This document shows, piece after piece, positions 20,001 to 29,179 of a DNA stretch of 64,000 bases (the stretch's first letter is position 1; each line of letters starts with the position of its first letter). This stretch comes from DASVTU01 sp036387415 (GTDB lineage Bacteria > Acidobacteriota > Blastocatellia > Pyrinomonadales > Pyrinomonadaceae): assembly GCA_036387415.1 (NCBI GenBank), contig DASVTU010000039.1:1178001-1242000 (forward strand). The letters are read 5' to 3'. Position numbers and translations under genes: made by a program. A model generated the notes under the pieces. That model did not search any database. It was not told the origin of the DNA and saw nothing but the letters and a program-made list of their open reading frames with translations.

Positions 20001-20268
20001 CGAAGCCCGTCGAGTTGATTTGGACGGTATAGTTGCCGGGTTGAAGGTTGGCAAGGCGGAAGCGGCCTTCGTCGTCGGTGGTGGTTGTCTCCTCTTTGTT
20101 CGTTTCCTCGTTGCGCGCCGTGATGGTCGCGCCGGGAACGACTGCGCCCTGCGGGTCTTTGACGACGCCGCCGATAGCGCCGAGGGTCGTGGATTGACCC
20201 ATGACCGTCGCGCACAGGCTGGCACACAGGCAGAGGGCGACGAGTGAGAGGCGTAAAAACTTACTCAT
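17071..20268 (-). CDS. Oar-like TonB-dependent outer-membrane receptor
   Basis: The 1065-residue protein has a signal peptide (cut near residue 24, after CATVMG), a carboxypeptidase-regulatory-like beta-sandwich at about 27-110 (GGVVKDPQGAVVPGATI), a plug region with NELPINGRRASNFVLLTPGV, and a long barrel ending in the aromatic RFEF. This is the Oar/SusC-like layout that is greatly expanded in acidobacteria. It should import or export a large ligand across the outer membrane with TonB energy. AAGGAG precedes the ATG. The 520-nt upstream gap contains a hairpin leader and, beyond it, the gene for a secreted nuclease, so a role in uptake of nucleic-acid products is possible but unproven. Confidence 0.93.
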   Translation of the reverse strand: MSKFLRLSLVALCLCASLCATVMGQSTTLGAIGGVVKDPQGAVVPGATITARNEETNKEETTTTDDEGRFRLANLQPGNYTVQINSTGFAPFSQQKIVVEVGLVTSIDVPLAITGSTEVVNVTSSAPVINTEQQDFSNNINQTSINELPINGRRASNFVLLTPGVAPDGNFGLISFRGISGLLNNSTVDGGDNNNAFFAEERGRTRISYVISQAAVREFQVNTSNYSAEYGRAAGGVINTVTKSGTNEFHGSGFYYLRDNKFGARNPFSVQSVLQNGVVTVVGLKPEDKRHQFGGTIGGPIVKDKAFFFFSYDQQKRDFPGVAAFGSPAFLNISAADRTTTRNNIRAAFPAGTTNAVLDAEIDEGLALLQSLTGEVPRNQDQLILLPKIDWNVNDKNTFTATYNRLRSDSVAGIQSPPVVTRGRASFGDDFVDVDMFTARLTSTISPTVLNEMRFQLGRENATAFGSTPTAAEVALANSAGLLASTGRLPQIDVASSSVGISFGNPNFLDRRAFPDERRVQVANTTTVNRGNHTFKFGGDINHTKDIVDNLRNESGAYSYSGLVTFLSDLINPAGKRYSNFNQAFGEPTVEFSTTDYNGFIQDDWRMSPRLTINLGLRYEFQRLPEPQIPNSLPNLPGQLVGPEQTRSFASDKTNFGPRFGFAADLTGDGKTSFRGGYGLYYGRIINSTISNGITNTDAPGAQINIFLLPADAGSPTFPNVIASPAGAARDLVVLSPGLSNPMIHQADLILEREIARNTAVSVSFLGSIGRRLPSFVDVNLNTPTQGRTFRVIGGEFDGQTFESPVFTGPRPDPRFGRITQVQSTVDSTYRALVLQANRRFTNGLQFQASYTFSKSTDTGQTSTTFTTGNAVLNSFDPAGEEGLSNFDIPHRFVASAVWTPDFFGDQGESKVGRAIFNGFTIAPIFQYSSGRPLTAFVSGNLSNTGIATTSPNRFTAGGILGSAGTARPFFLPRNTFRLPKTWAMDLRISRRFNFNEDMNIEFLAEGFNIFNRTNVTNVANRLYSVGGTNAAPTLTFDPTFLAPNEAGNTIYRERQIQFAVRFEF

Positions 20269-20697
20269 GGAGCATACTCCTTAATTTCAATTCGATATGG
20301 AAAGATTTCAGTGGGTCTTGCCACCCCGACATCGGGAGACGTGGCAAACCGTGATTGTCGAAGAACCTTTGGAACGAGCGCGTGTCGCAGAACTCGTCCG
20401 ACAAGTCCGGGGAGAGACACGCTTTCATCTAAGCTTGTTCGCGCGGAGCCGAACAGGAACGCACCCGCATACTGGCCGCAAATGGTTCGCTTGGGACGAT
20501 TATCTTGGGCGATTGTGATGCCGGTAACAGACGAAACTGAGAGTCGGAAAAATTTATACGATTTACCCTGTGTGATGATCGAAACGATGGCAAAGTCGTA
20601 AATCAAACTCTACCATAGGGCGAGACGGTTGCGCGAGTCTTACCGCGCCGTAAACGGGATGTTAAATACTACAAATTCTCCACTCAAGCAAGAGCTA
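20269..20697 (-). other. leader/intergenic region with an open frame coupled to the TonB start
   Basis: No certain gene lies here. A minus-strand frame of 113 codons (20606-20265) starts MIYDFAIVSIITQGKSY and ends in TGA that overlaps the receptor ATG as ATGA. It has no recognisable domain and no ribosome site that I can find; it may be chance, or a leader peptide. TATAAA near 20550 (minus) is a weak -10 candidate without a clear -35. Confidence 0.25.
20318..20347 (-). promoter_or_regulatory. hairpin in the leader of the TonB receptor mRNA
   Basis: TTGCCAC/GTGGCAA (20318-20324 and 20341-20347) enclose CCCGA/TCGGG, giving a two-part stem of 12 bp about 50 nt before the start codon. No T-run follows on the minus strand, so an attenuator-like or mRNA-stabilising role is more likely than termination. 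Confidence 0.35.
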
Positions 20698-20781
20698 GAT
20701 AAGGGATGAGGGCAGAGGGATGAAAGCATAGCTGTTAAGAATCAGCATTTCTTTCATCCCTCATCCCTCCGCCCTTATCCC
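20698..20781. repeat. heptamer-built hairpin element after the nuclease gene
   Basis: Arms 20698-20726 and 20751-20781 are built of GGGATGA, GGGCAGA, GGGATGA and their complements at period 7; they pair over 29 bp with four mismatches around a 24-nt loop. It begins 6 nt after the nuclease stop (minus strand). The same words occur at 60124 and 63100. Confidence 0.85.
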
Positions 20782-20787
20782 TGATTG

Positions 20788-23700
20788 TTACGGCAACGCT
20801 TCAGTGTTGACGATGAAGCGGAAACCGCCGCCCTGCTGCACGCCGAGCAGGAACTGGATGTTGACGCTCGCACCGGGCGCAAGCGGCGTCTGAAGCGTAA
20901 TCGTGCCGACCGAAAGACTTGAGTTCCACCCGCCGCCGGAGGGCTGGTTGGGCGGTTCCTCAAGCGTTGTGCCTTGCACGGTCACGTCGCAAGGCGCACT
21001 TGTGCTGGTGGCGGTCGGGTCGGTCGCGCATTTTGCGTTGTCGTTGATGGTCGCCGTGACGACCGTCGAAGTCAGCACACGCATGTCCGCCGTGCCGATG
21101 GCGGGCAGCGTCGTGATGTCGATGATGCGGAAACGCAGTCGTGTGACATTGGCGCCCGTGTTGTTGGTGACGGTACGACGAATCGACATCGTGCCGAGCG
21201 ACGAACGGAGGGGGTCGCACTCTTCGGCTACGGCGCAAGCTTTGCGGACGCGGTTCGGAGATTGCGAAGCGGTGCGGGTCGTGTCGAGCAGGCCGACGGC
21301 AATCGGTCGGTTCGGATTCATCACCGGACTCGAAAGATTTTCGGGGCCGGGTGCGCCGAGCGCGGTGCCGATGGTGGTCGTCGCGCCGCCCGTGTCGGCG
21401 GGCAGGAAGTCAGCCGCGTTGTCGTTTGTGTCCTTCGGCAAGCCGCTGCCGCGCATGTCGCGGAAGAAGCTGTAGTCGATGTTGTCAGTGGTTTCCGCGC
21501 CCGCCGGGTCAGCGACGAAGCCTGCGCCCTCACGATAGAGCGCGGGCGCACTACTGTAGCCGACCGCATCGAGACGCGTGGCCTCGCTGAAGTTGCCGGG
21601 GTTGGCGGTGTTAAAGAGCGCGATGCCGAAGAAGTCTTCGATGTCGAGCGAGTAGTTGATGTCGCCTGTGGCGGTGGTGTCCGCCTGCCCGTTGTTGCCT
21701 GCCGGATACCCGTTGAGCGAGTAGCCGACGCTGTTGACGGCGAGGAAGTGGCCGCGCGCGGGAATCACCGTGCCGTTCGGGATGACGAAACGCGTGATGC
21801 CGTCCTGTGCGACGAGCGCCCAACCCTCCGAGCCGTCGACGGTGCTGACGGTGATGGTGGTGTTCGAGTTGTTGTAGAACTCGATAAATTCGTTGTTGGC
21901 TTCGGGCGTCGATTCCGGCGTGCGTGCGGGTTGCGGAGGCGCGCTCATGTCGAAGCGCGTTTCGCCCTCATCGGAAGCCACTTCGTCGAGAACCGGCCCC
22001 GGCCCGCGCAGTCGATACTCGCTGATGATGAACGAGCCGGAAGGCTGCCCCGCGAGCACGAAATAGGCGACGGGCATGTCGTGGTCGGAATTGCGTTCGG
22101 GGCGCGCGGCGTTCGAGGCGAAGGCCGACGCCGGAACTTCGGGGAAGTCGGCGTTGTTGCGCGCGATGGCGAAGTGCGTGCGGCGCGCGCGCGCGACGTT
22201 GTTGACGAGCACGTGGTCGAGCGCCTGCAACGTCCCCTCGAAGTTGAAGCTGTAACGCTCGCTAGCGGGCAGTTCGTCAACCAGATTGACGAAGTTCGGG
22301 TTGACGAGGTCAGGACTGGCATCGACCACAATCTGGTCATCGGGCGTCGGGTTGCCCTTGATGGTGGCGATGGGGTCTGTGTAGCCGTCGCTGAACTGGT
22401 AAGCATTGTAGTCGCCGACGGAGATAATGCTCGTCGTCGGGTTGTTGGTCTGGTATTCCTGAAGCAGCGCGGCGAGCGATTCGGCCTGCGCCTTGCGCTT
22501 GGCGCGGACGCGCGGCCCTTCGCCGGGGTCTTGGTCGATGTCGATGAAGGAACGCAGGTGATTGACGACGACAATCACGCGCAGGTTCGCGCCCGCCGGT
22601 TGGACGTTGGCGTCGAGGACGAGCGGCGGACGGTCGTTCAAGAGTTCCTGCTGGCCGTTGTTCGGATTGGTGTAAGTCTCGGTCGCGTTTCTCTGCACGA
22701 CGCTGTTGACCTGCACGCGCGCCGTATCGACGAGATAACCGACATCCTGATCGTTATCTTCGCTCGTCCCGTCGGCCTCGACGAGATAGGCTTGATAGGT
22801 GGTGCCGGAGATGGTGTTGACTTCGGTGGCGAGTGCTTGAAGGTCTGCGAGGTCGAAGATTTCAATCATGCCGATGATGTGGGGCAGGCGCATCACGTCG
22901 CGGATGGCGAGCGCGGCCTTCTGTCGCTGCGTCGCGTTGTTGTTGAAATTCTCGACGTTGAAATGGCCGACCATAAACTCGTTCGCCGTGGGCGTTGGTA
23001 CAGGGACGGCGCTCATGTTGGCCGAAGCGGTCGGTGTTGCTTCGGGGATGAGTCGATACTCGTTGAAGGAGAAATCGAGCGGCCCCGCAATGTTCGTGAA
23101 GACCACAAGCGACGTGTAGGGGTTGAGCGGTGCACCCGCGCGTGCGTTCGTGTCAACGATGAGGCGTTCGGGGTTTTCGTCCCAACGCGGGATGCAGCAA
23201 TCGGGCGTGCCCGTGGTCGGGTCGGGCGGCACGGGTTTGGAGATTTCGATGCCCGGCTCGCGCAAAGGTCGCGGCACGCCTGTGATGACCGTGTACACGT
23301 CGTAGAAATTATCGTTCGGCGCGGTGGTCGTGAGCGAGGCGGCGGACATACGCATGCCTTCGTATTTTTCGAGTTGCGGCTGTGTGGGCGGCGCAGTCGG
23401 GTCGAGGATGGTGGTGGTGAGCGTGACGGGCGCGGGGAGCGTGTTGCCCGTGTCGATGATCGAGACGCCGGTGACGGGGCTGATTTCCGTCATGCCGAAG
23501 AACTCGACGACCGTGCCCGTGACGGTTACTTCGTCGCCGACGTTGATGGTCGGGACGCTATTCGTGAAGACGAGGATGCCTTCGGACGTGTTCGGGTCGG
23601 CGTCAGCGTTGGGGTCTTGGATGAAGAAACTGTTGGCCGTGCCGCCAGTGTTGGTACCCGTTTTGATAAGCGTGACGATGCCCGTCGTCGTGACGGTCTG

Positions 23701-24927
23701 ACCTTCGAGGGGCGACGTCGCGCCGCTTCCCTGAATCGTGTGAATCGGCGTCGGCGCGGCATTGGCGACTGTGAAGTCGAAGACGTAATCCGCCGCCATG
23801 TTGTCAGGCGTGCCGTCCTGGTCTGTGACCTGCGCGGCGACGACCGTCACCGTGCAGACTTCGCCCGCCGTGAAGTCGGTCGTCGGGTCGAGCGTGTAGG
23901 TGGTTGTGCCGCCGCTCAGATTGAAGGCGTGTGTGCCGCTCGTCGCGCAGCTAATCTGGAAGGAACTCGTCGTGGCGTTGACAGGCTCGCTGAAGGTGAT
24001 GCTGATGTTGGCGTTGGCCGCGATGTTGGTGGCGTTGTCCGCCGGAGTCGTGCTCTGGACGGTCGGCGGGTTGTCAACGGGCGCGCTGCCCTGCGGTGTG
24101 ACGGAGAAGTCGTCAATCGCAAGGCCGTGGTCTGCGCCCGTGTGGTCAGGGTCTGACCAACGGAGCAGAATCGACACCCCGTTGGCGAGGCTGAGGCCAC
24201 TAATCGTCGAAGCGCGCGCGACGCGGTTGGCGGCGAGGTTGCCGTTAAGAGCGCCCGCCGTGCCGCCCGTGACGGGGCTGGTGAAATCGAGCGCGGCGAC
24301 GTTCGTGCCTGCCGCTTGAAAATCAGCGAGGCTCCCGGTGATGCTCGTCCCCGTGATGTAAGAGAAGGAGATGGTCTGCGCGGCAGCCGCGCTGTTTCGC
24401 CACTGCTCGCCGAAGTAAGAGACATCCAGCGAGGTGATGGTCGAACCCGTGTTGTTCGTCAGGAGGATGCCCCAGTAGAGGTTGCCGATGGCGGCGTTGC
24501 CGGAGCCGAGCGAGCCGAGCGCGCGGTCAGTAGTGGCGTTAGGAGCGACATTACAAGGTGCGGTGGTATCAGTACAACCATAGCTGTATAAATTACCGGC
24601 GTTGCTTGAGCCATTATTGGCAACAATCGTAGTGCCCGTGCCGGTGCGCGCGTGATACCAGCCGGGGAGCGTACTGTCGTTTGTCCAAGTCGCACTTCCA
24701 GAGGCGGGCAGCGCGTCGAAGTTCTGTGTAATCGGCGTTCCCAGCGTTGTCACGGAGAGGTTAGGCTCCGGGCGAGGGTTTATCTGCAAACCTATCCTCT
24801 GTGCGAAGGCCGTGGGCGGCGCTAAAAGTATCGGCTGTAAAACGATAAAGGCGGCTGTGACGACGGCCAAAAGTTGACGACGCGCGGATGTGGGCGTTCG
24901 ACGCGCACGGAGAAGTGAATTAAACAC
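20788..24927 (-). CDS. secreted ExeM/NucH-like endonuclease with Ig-like and lamin-tail domains
   Basis: The 1379-residue protein has a long signal peptide (RARRTPTSARR, hydrophobic stretch, cut after PTAFA near 42), a bacterial Ig-like domain (about 284-385), an OB-like domain (about 394-520), an endonuclease/exonuclease/phosphatase core (about 650-955) and a lamin-tail domain (about 965-1155). The core keeps its catalytic set: FNVENFN, the Glu in GMIEIF, NHLRS, GDYNAY, LDHVLVN and NSDHDMPV. It should degrade extracellular DNA or related phosphodiesters for nutrient supply or biofilm turnover. I prefer GTG 24927 (GATGAGGAC before it) to ATG 24999, since it places the signal peptide at the N-terminus. 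A sigma70-like promoter and a perfect dyad lie upstream. Confidence 0.88.
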   Translation of the reverse strand: MFNSLLRARRTPTSARRQLLAVVTAAFIVLQPILLAPPTAFAQRIGLQINPRPEPNLSVTTLGTPITQNFDALPASGSATWTNDSTLPGWYHARTGTGTTIVANNGSSNAGNLYSYGCTDTTAPCNVAPNATTDRALGSLGSGNAAIGNLYWGILLTNNTGSTITSLDVSYFGEQWRNSAAAAQTISFSYITGTSITGSLADFQAAGTNVAALDFTSPVTGGTAGALNGNLAANRVARASTISGLSLANGVSILLRWSDPDHTGADHGLAIDDFSVTPQGSAPVDNPPTVQSTTPADNATNIAANANISITFSEPVNATTSSFQISCATSGTHAFNLSGGTTTYTLDPTTDFTAGEVCTVTVVAAQVTDQDGTPDNMAADYVFDFTVANAAPTPIHTIQGSGATSPLEGQTVTTTGIVTLIKTGTNTGGTANSFFIQDPNADADPNTSEGILVFTNSVPTINVGDEVTVTGTVVEFFGMTEISPVTGVSIIDTGNTLPAPVTLTTTILDPTAPPTQPQLEKYEGMRMSAASLTTTAPNDNFYDVYTVITGVPRPLREPGIEISKPVPPDPTTGTPDCCIPRWDENPERLIVDTNARAGAPLNPYTSLVVFTNIAGPLDFSFNEYRLIPEATPTASANMSAVPVPTPTANEFMVGHFNVENFNNNATQRQKAALAIRDVMRLPHIIGMIEIFDLADLQALATEVNTISGTTYQAYLVEADGTSEDNDQDVGYLVDTARVQVNSVVQRNATETYTNPNNGQQELLNDRPPLVLDANVQPAGANLRVIVVVNHLRSFIDIDQDPGEGPRVRAKRKAQAESLAALLQEYQTNNPTTSIISVGDYNAYQFSDGYTDPIATIKGNPTPDDQIVVDASPDLVNPNFVNLVDELPASERYSFNFEGTLQALDHVLVNNVARARRTHFAIARNNADFPEVPASAFASNAARPERNSDHDMPVAYFVLAGQPSGSFIISEYRLRGPGPVLDEVASDEGETRFDMSAPPQPARTPESTPEANNEFIEFYNNSNTTITVSTVDGSEGWALVAQDGITRFVIPNGTVIPARGHFLAVNSVGYSLNGYPAGNNGQADTTATGDINYSLDIEDFFGIALFNTANPGNFSEATRLDAVGYSSAPALYREGAGFVADPAGAETTDNIDYSFFRDMRGSGLPKDTNDNAADFLPADTGGATTTIGTALGAPGPENLSSPVMNPNRPIAVGLLDTTRTASQSPNRVRKACAVAEECDPLRSSLGTMSIRRTVTNNTGANVTRLRFRIIDITTLPAIGTADMRVLTSTVVTATINDNAKCATDPTATSTSAPCDVTVQGTTLEEPPNQPSGGGWNSSLSVGTITLQTPLAPGASVNIQFLLGVQQGGGFRFIVNTEALP

Positions 24928-25115
24928 GGCAATGTCCTCATCTTGGAAGTTGAAAAGAGACTCGCGTCGGCAACTCGCGGGCGGAGACCGCAGACGCACA
25001 TTGCGACGGGTTCTTGCGAGGCACCATCTCAGGGCGGCGCTTGATTGAACACACGTCGAACTTCGGTTGTATCGGAAATCCGAAACGCCTGTTGTAGCTT
25101 GGGAGCACTACGGTA

Positions 25116-25128
25116 GTGTTAACGGATA
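25116..25128. promoter_or_regulatory. perfect palindrome CACTAC-G-GTAGTG, possible operator
   Basis: A 13-nt perfect dyad lies about 40 nt downstream of the predicted -10 box of the nuclease promoter, the position of a roadblock-type operator. No regulator gene is nearby. A dyad this short can occur by chance. Confidence 0.35.
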
Positions 25129-25166
25129 TTTATGTTTGCGTTAAAAGGAGGGCTTAGTCGTCCGTT

Positions 25167-25195
25167 ACATTAAATTTAGAGAAGATTTAGCCCAA
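25167..25195 (-). promoter_or_regulatory. sigma70-type promoter for the secreted nuclease
   Basis: On the minus strand TTGGGC (25190-25195), 17-nt spacer, TAATGT (25167-25172). This gives a leader of about 230 nt to the GTG at 24927. The remainder of the 24928-25270 gap contains the dyad at 25116 and nothing else recognised. Confidence 0.45.
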
Positions 25196-25278
25196 ATACC
25201 AGTGCAGTTGGCAAAAGCGGCTCGTTTGCCCTTCTGAAATCCCGCCGGGATGAAGCGATAAAATAGCGGATAAGACGC

Positions 25279-25319
25279 AAAAAGAAAAGCGGACGCAACC
25301 ACTTGCGCCCGCTTTTCTT
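25279..25319 (-). terminator. intrinsic terminator downstream of the thiolase
   Basis: A 17-bp stem with one mismatch (25282-25298 with 25303-25319), loop of 4 nt; read on the minus strand the stem ends in TTCTTTTT before GCG. It lies about 100 nt after the thiolase stop, with a small repeat hairpin between them. Confidence 0.75.
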
Positions 25320-25343
25320 CATCCTCTACATCAAACTGCGAAA

Positions 25344-25403
25344 TTCACAGGATAGACAGGATGAAAACGACGAAGAAGGGAAAACGCTTATCCATCCTGT
25401 GAA
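25344..25403. repeat. short repeat-built hairpin near the thiolase stop
   Basis: TTCACAGGAT (25344-25353) and ATCCTGTGAA (25394-25403) pair perfectly; the left side repeats ACAGGAT/GACAGGAT with 9-nt spacing. The same words are found in the element at 30397. It ends 12 nt before the thiolase stop codon. Confidence 0.6.
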
Positions 25404-25415
25404 TGTTGTTCTGAT

Positions 25416-26597
<1,182 letters not shown>

Positions 26598-26650
26598 GAT
26601 TTCGATTCAGCCTTTCATAGTAAAAATTCTGTCCTGACGGCGAACAGACG

Positions 26651-26680
26651 AGCATAACAGAGCGTTTGCAAGCACGTCAA
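26651..26680 (-). promoter_or_regulatory. sigma70-type promoter for the thiolase gene
   Basis: On the minus strand TTGACG (26675-26680), 18-nt spacer, TATGCT (26651-26656), about 55 nt before the ATG at 26597. Good match to consensus. Confidence 0.55.
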
Positions 26681-26844
26681 TTTCCAGGGTTTAATTGCTT
26701 TACTGCGAAACATTTTGATGCTAGTCTACCGCGCGTAGCTGCCCCTCACAGGGCCTTTCCCGATAGAATCTGCGTCCCGAAAATTCACTTAGAAGCTACG
26801 TCCCGAAAGTCCAAAAACCCTAGCCTCATAAGGAGTTGCCCCAA

Positions 26845-28182
26845 ATGATGAAAAGAAAGTTGTTTGTGTGTCCCTCCCGTCTTGCGTTCGCTGTCGCGTT
26901 GTTTCTCGTCGCGACGTGTGGCGCGTCGCTGCTGCCACAAGCGCAGAAGGCGACCAGTACAGACCGCGAGCGTGGTCAGGTCATGCTCCGCACTATCAAA
27001 GACGATTTGAAGAAGAATTACTACGACCCCACCGTGCGCGGGATGGACTTGGATGCGCGTTTCAAAGCGGCTGAAGAGAAGATGAAGCAGGCCGACTCAA
27101 ACAGCCAGATTATGGGCATCATCGCGCAGATACTCGTCGAACTCGACGACTCGCACACCTTCTTTATGCCGCCCGCCAGAGTTTCGAGCGTTGAGTATGG
27201 GTGGCAGGTGCAGAGCGTCGGCGATAAGAACTACGTCGTCGCCGTCAAACCCAAGAGCGACGCCGAAGCGAAGGGTCTTCAACCGGGCGACGAAGTGCTC
27301 GCGGTGGACGGGCGCAAGCCTTCGCGCGCGAATCTGTGGTTGTTCAAATATCTCTATTACACCTTGAGGCCGCAGGGCGCGATGCAACTCGCCATTCGCA
27401 AACCCGACGGTAAAGAGATGCAGATGGTTGTGGCGGCGAAGGTGAAGACCAGCAAGCGCGTCACCGACCTGACGAACAACGACGAAATCTGGCATCTCAT
27501 CAGAGAAAGCCAGAACGAAGACCGTCTCAACGCACATCGCTACTACCTGCCGGAAGATTTGATGATTTGGAAGATGCCGCAGTTCGACATGGCCGAGGCC
27601 GATGTGGATACGATGGCCGACAAGTTCAGGAAGCGCAAAGCGTTGATTCTCGACCTGCGCGGCAACGGCGGCGGTCTGGTCAAAAATCTTGAGCGTCTCG
27701 TCGGCTACTTCTTCGACAAAGACATCAAAATCGCCGACCTCAAAGGTCGTAAAGAGATGAAGCCGATGATGGCGAAGACGCGCGGCGACAAAGCCTTCAA
27801 AGGCGAACTCGTCGTGCTCATCGACAGCGAATCCGGCTCCGCCTCTGAACTCTTCGCACGCATCATTCAACTTGAAAAACGCGGCAAGGTCATCGGCGAC
27901 AAATCGGCGGGAGCCGTGATGCAGAGCAAACATCTCAGCCATCAAATGGGCGTGGACATCATCGTCCCCTACGGCGTCAGCATCACGGATGCCGACGTGA
28001 TTATGTCTGACGGCAAGAGCCTTGAGCACGTCGGCGTCACACCCGATGAAGTCATTCTCCCGACGGCAGCCGACCTCGCCGCCGGACGCGACCCAGTTCT
28101 CGCACGCGCCGCCGAACTCATCGGATTAAATCTCTCCCCCGAAAAGGCCGGTTCCATGTTCCCCATCGAATGGCGCAAGTAG
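26845..28182 (+). CDS. secreted S41-family (C-terminal-processing-like) peptidase
   Basis: The 445-residue protein has a signal peptide (MMKRKLFVCP, hydrophobic 12-28, cut near LLPQAQ), a degenerate PDZ-like region at about 105-200 (AKGLQPGDEVLAVDG) and the S41 core with ILDLRGNGGG and the nucleophile Ser in SESGSASELFAR at about 333, followed by the GVTPDEVI end. S41 enzymes cleave C-terminal tails of periplasmic proteins or degrade peptides. AAGGAG at 26830-26835 supports ATG 26845. The gene is flanked by its own terminator and stands alone, so the client protein is unknown. Confidence 0.88.
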   Translation: MMKRKLFVCPSRLAFAVALFLVATCGASLLPQAQKATSTDRERGQVMLRTIKDDLKKNYYDPTVRGMDLDARFKAAEEKMKQADSNSQIMGIIAQILVELDDSHTFFMPPARVSSVEYGWQVQSVGDKNYVVAVKPKSDAEAKGLQPGDEVLAVDGRKPSRANLWLFKYLYYTLRPQGAMQLAIRKPDGKEMQMVVAAKVKTSKRVTDLTNNDEIWHLIRESQNEDRLNAHRYYLPEDLMIWKMPQFDMAEADVDTMADKFRKRKALILDLRGNGGGLVKNLERLVGYFFDKDIKIADLKGRKEMKPMMAKTRGDKAFKGELVVLIDSESGSASELFARIIQLEKRGKVIGDKSAGAVMQSKHLSHQMGVDIIVPYGVSITDADVIMSDGKSLEHVGVTPDEVILPTAADLAAGRDPVLARAAELIGLNLSPEKAGSMFPIEWRK

Positions 28183-28224
28183 CACGCGCCGTTTTCGCCT
28201 CAGAATTCGCGCACGAAAAATCTA

Positions 28225-28263
28225 TCCCATGCCGCTCAAGAAAGAACGGCATGGGAATTTTTT
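28225..28263 (+). terminator. intrinsic terminator of the S41 peptidase gene
   Basis: A perfect 10-bp stem (28225-28234 with 28247-28256), 12-nt loop, followed by A and six T residues (28258-28263). It lies 42 nt after the stop. Confidence 0.9.
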
Positions 28264-28267
28264 AGAC

Positions 28268-28348
28268 GATTGCGGAATGCGGATTTCAGGGTGCGGATGA
28301 CAAAGAGAAGTTAGGTCTTTCGCGTCCGCATTTCACAATCTCGCAATC
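28268..28348. repeat. heptamer-built hairpin element
   Basis: Left arm 28268-28300 (GATTGCG, GAATGCG, GATTTCA, GGGTGCG, GATG) pairs with right arm 28319-28348 (CCGCATTTCACAATC, CGCAATC). The words recur at 41907-41940. It fits exactly between the S41 terminator and the stop codon of the RDD gene (28349). Confidence 0.8.
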
Positions 28349-29170
28349 TTAGTCGGTGAAGCGATGTTGTGCGCGGTAGCGATGCAGGAGTTCTTCGAGG
28401 AATCCTTCGTAGGTGAAATTTTCGGGGTCGAAGACGGGACGAATTTTGTTCATCACGGGAGTGGCGATGCGCCAAGCCATCCACTCGCGCGGCGCTTCCT
28501 CAAACTCCCAACGCCGACGCAGGAATGCTTCAACCACTTCGATTTCACGCGCCGTCAAAACGTTCGCGTCACCCGTGAACAACACGGGTTTGAAGGAACG
28601 CCGGAGCGCGGCGTCGCTCGTCGGCGCGGCAAAGACTTCGGTAAACGTCGGCGCTTCCGCTTCACGCTCGCGCACCACCACCGTGCCCGCCACGAAATCT
28701 CCGATACGTTGGTCGCGACTGCTCATGAAGACGCAAATCAGTCCGATGGAATAGAAGGGAAACGGCGTCATGTCGAAGATACGCAGGAGATTGCGCGCCG
28801 ACGCTTCCCAAAAAGTGACAGGTCGCCCGTCCTCTCTGATAACGCGCAACTTCAGACGCCTCTTGCCCGGCGTCTGTCCATTCCACAGCCACTCGAAGAC
28901 CGCGAAATAGCTCGACCAGATGAGAAACACCGAAAGTATCAGCACGACGAGAACCCACTTCGGCGCATCCTTCAGACGCTCGCCCGCGCCCACCAGATTC
29001 CCCGTCCACGTCAACACAATCACCACCAGCAAAATCACCAACATCTGCAACGCATGGTCAAACGCACACGCCAAAAACCTGTTGCCAATCGACGCCAGCG
29101 CAAAGTGCAACGGCACGCGCTCCGGCGTCTCAATCACCAACGTTTCATCTGTCGGAATCGCAACTGACAT
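28349..29170 (-). CDS. RDD-family integral membrane protein
   Basis: The 273-residue protein has the RDD domain at about 25-170: an N-terminal conserved Arg (NRFLACAFDH), hydrophobic segments at about 42-60, 72-95 and 140-155, and the family motif GQTPGKRRLKLRVI with conserved Asp/Arg. The last 100 residues are hydrophilic and cytosolic by charge. RDD proteins are poorly defined; some act as Na+(Li+,K+)/H+ antiporters. The stop codon directly abuts a repeat element, and tyrS ends 9 nt upstream, so it closes the long minus-strand gene run. Confidence 0.88.
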   Translation of the reverse strand: MSVAIPTDETLVIETPERVPLHFALASIGNRFLACAFDHALQMLVILLVVIVLTWTGNLVGAGERLKDAPKWVLVVLILSVFLIWSSYFAVFEWLWNGQTPGKRRLKLRVIREDGRPVTFWEASARNLLRIFDMTPFPFYSIGLICVFMSSRDQRIGDFVAGTVVVREREAEAPTFTEVFAAPTSDAALRRSFKPVLFTGDANVLTAREIEVVEAFLRRRWEFEEAPREWMAWRIATPVMNKIRPVFDPENFTYEGFLEELLHRYRAQHRFTD

Positions 29171-29179
29171 TTGATGGTT

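Noticed and set aside
20311..20601. 96- and 73-codon plus-strand frames upstream of the TonB receptor
   Set aside because: No ribosome site, no domain, and they overlap the receptor's own leader in antisense.
20974..24156. 1060-codon open frame on the plus strand
   Set aside because: It lies antisense to the secreted nuclease, which has a signal peptide and full catalytic motifs; the frame is Arg/Gly/Val-rich without domains, as expected of antisense frames in GC-rich DNA.
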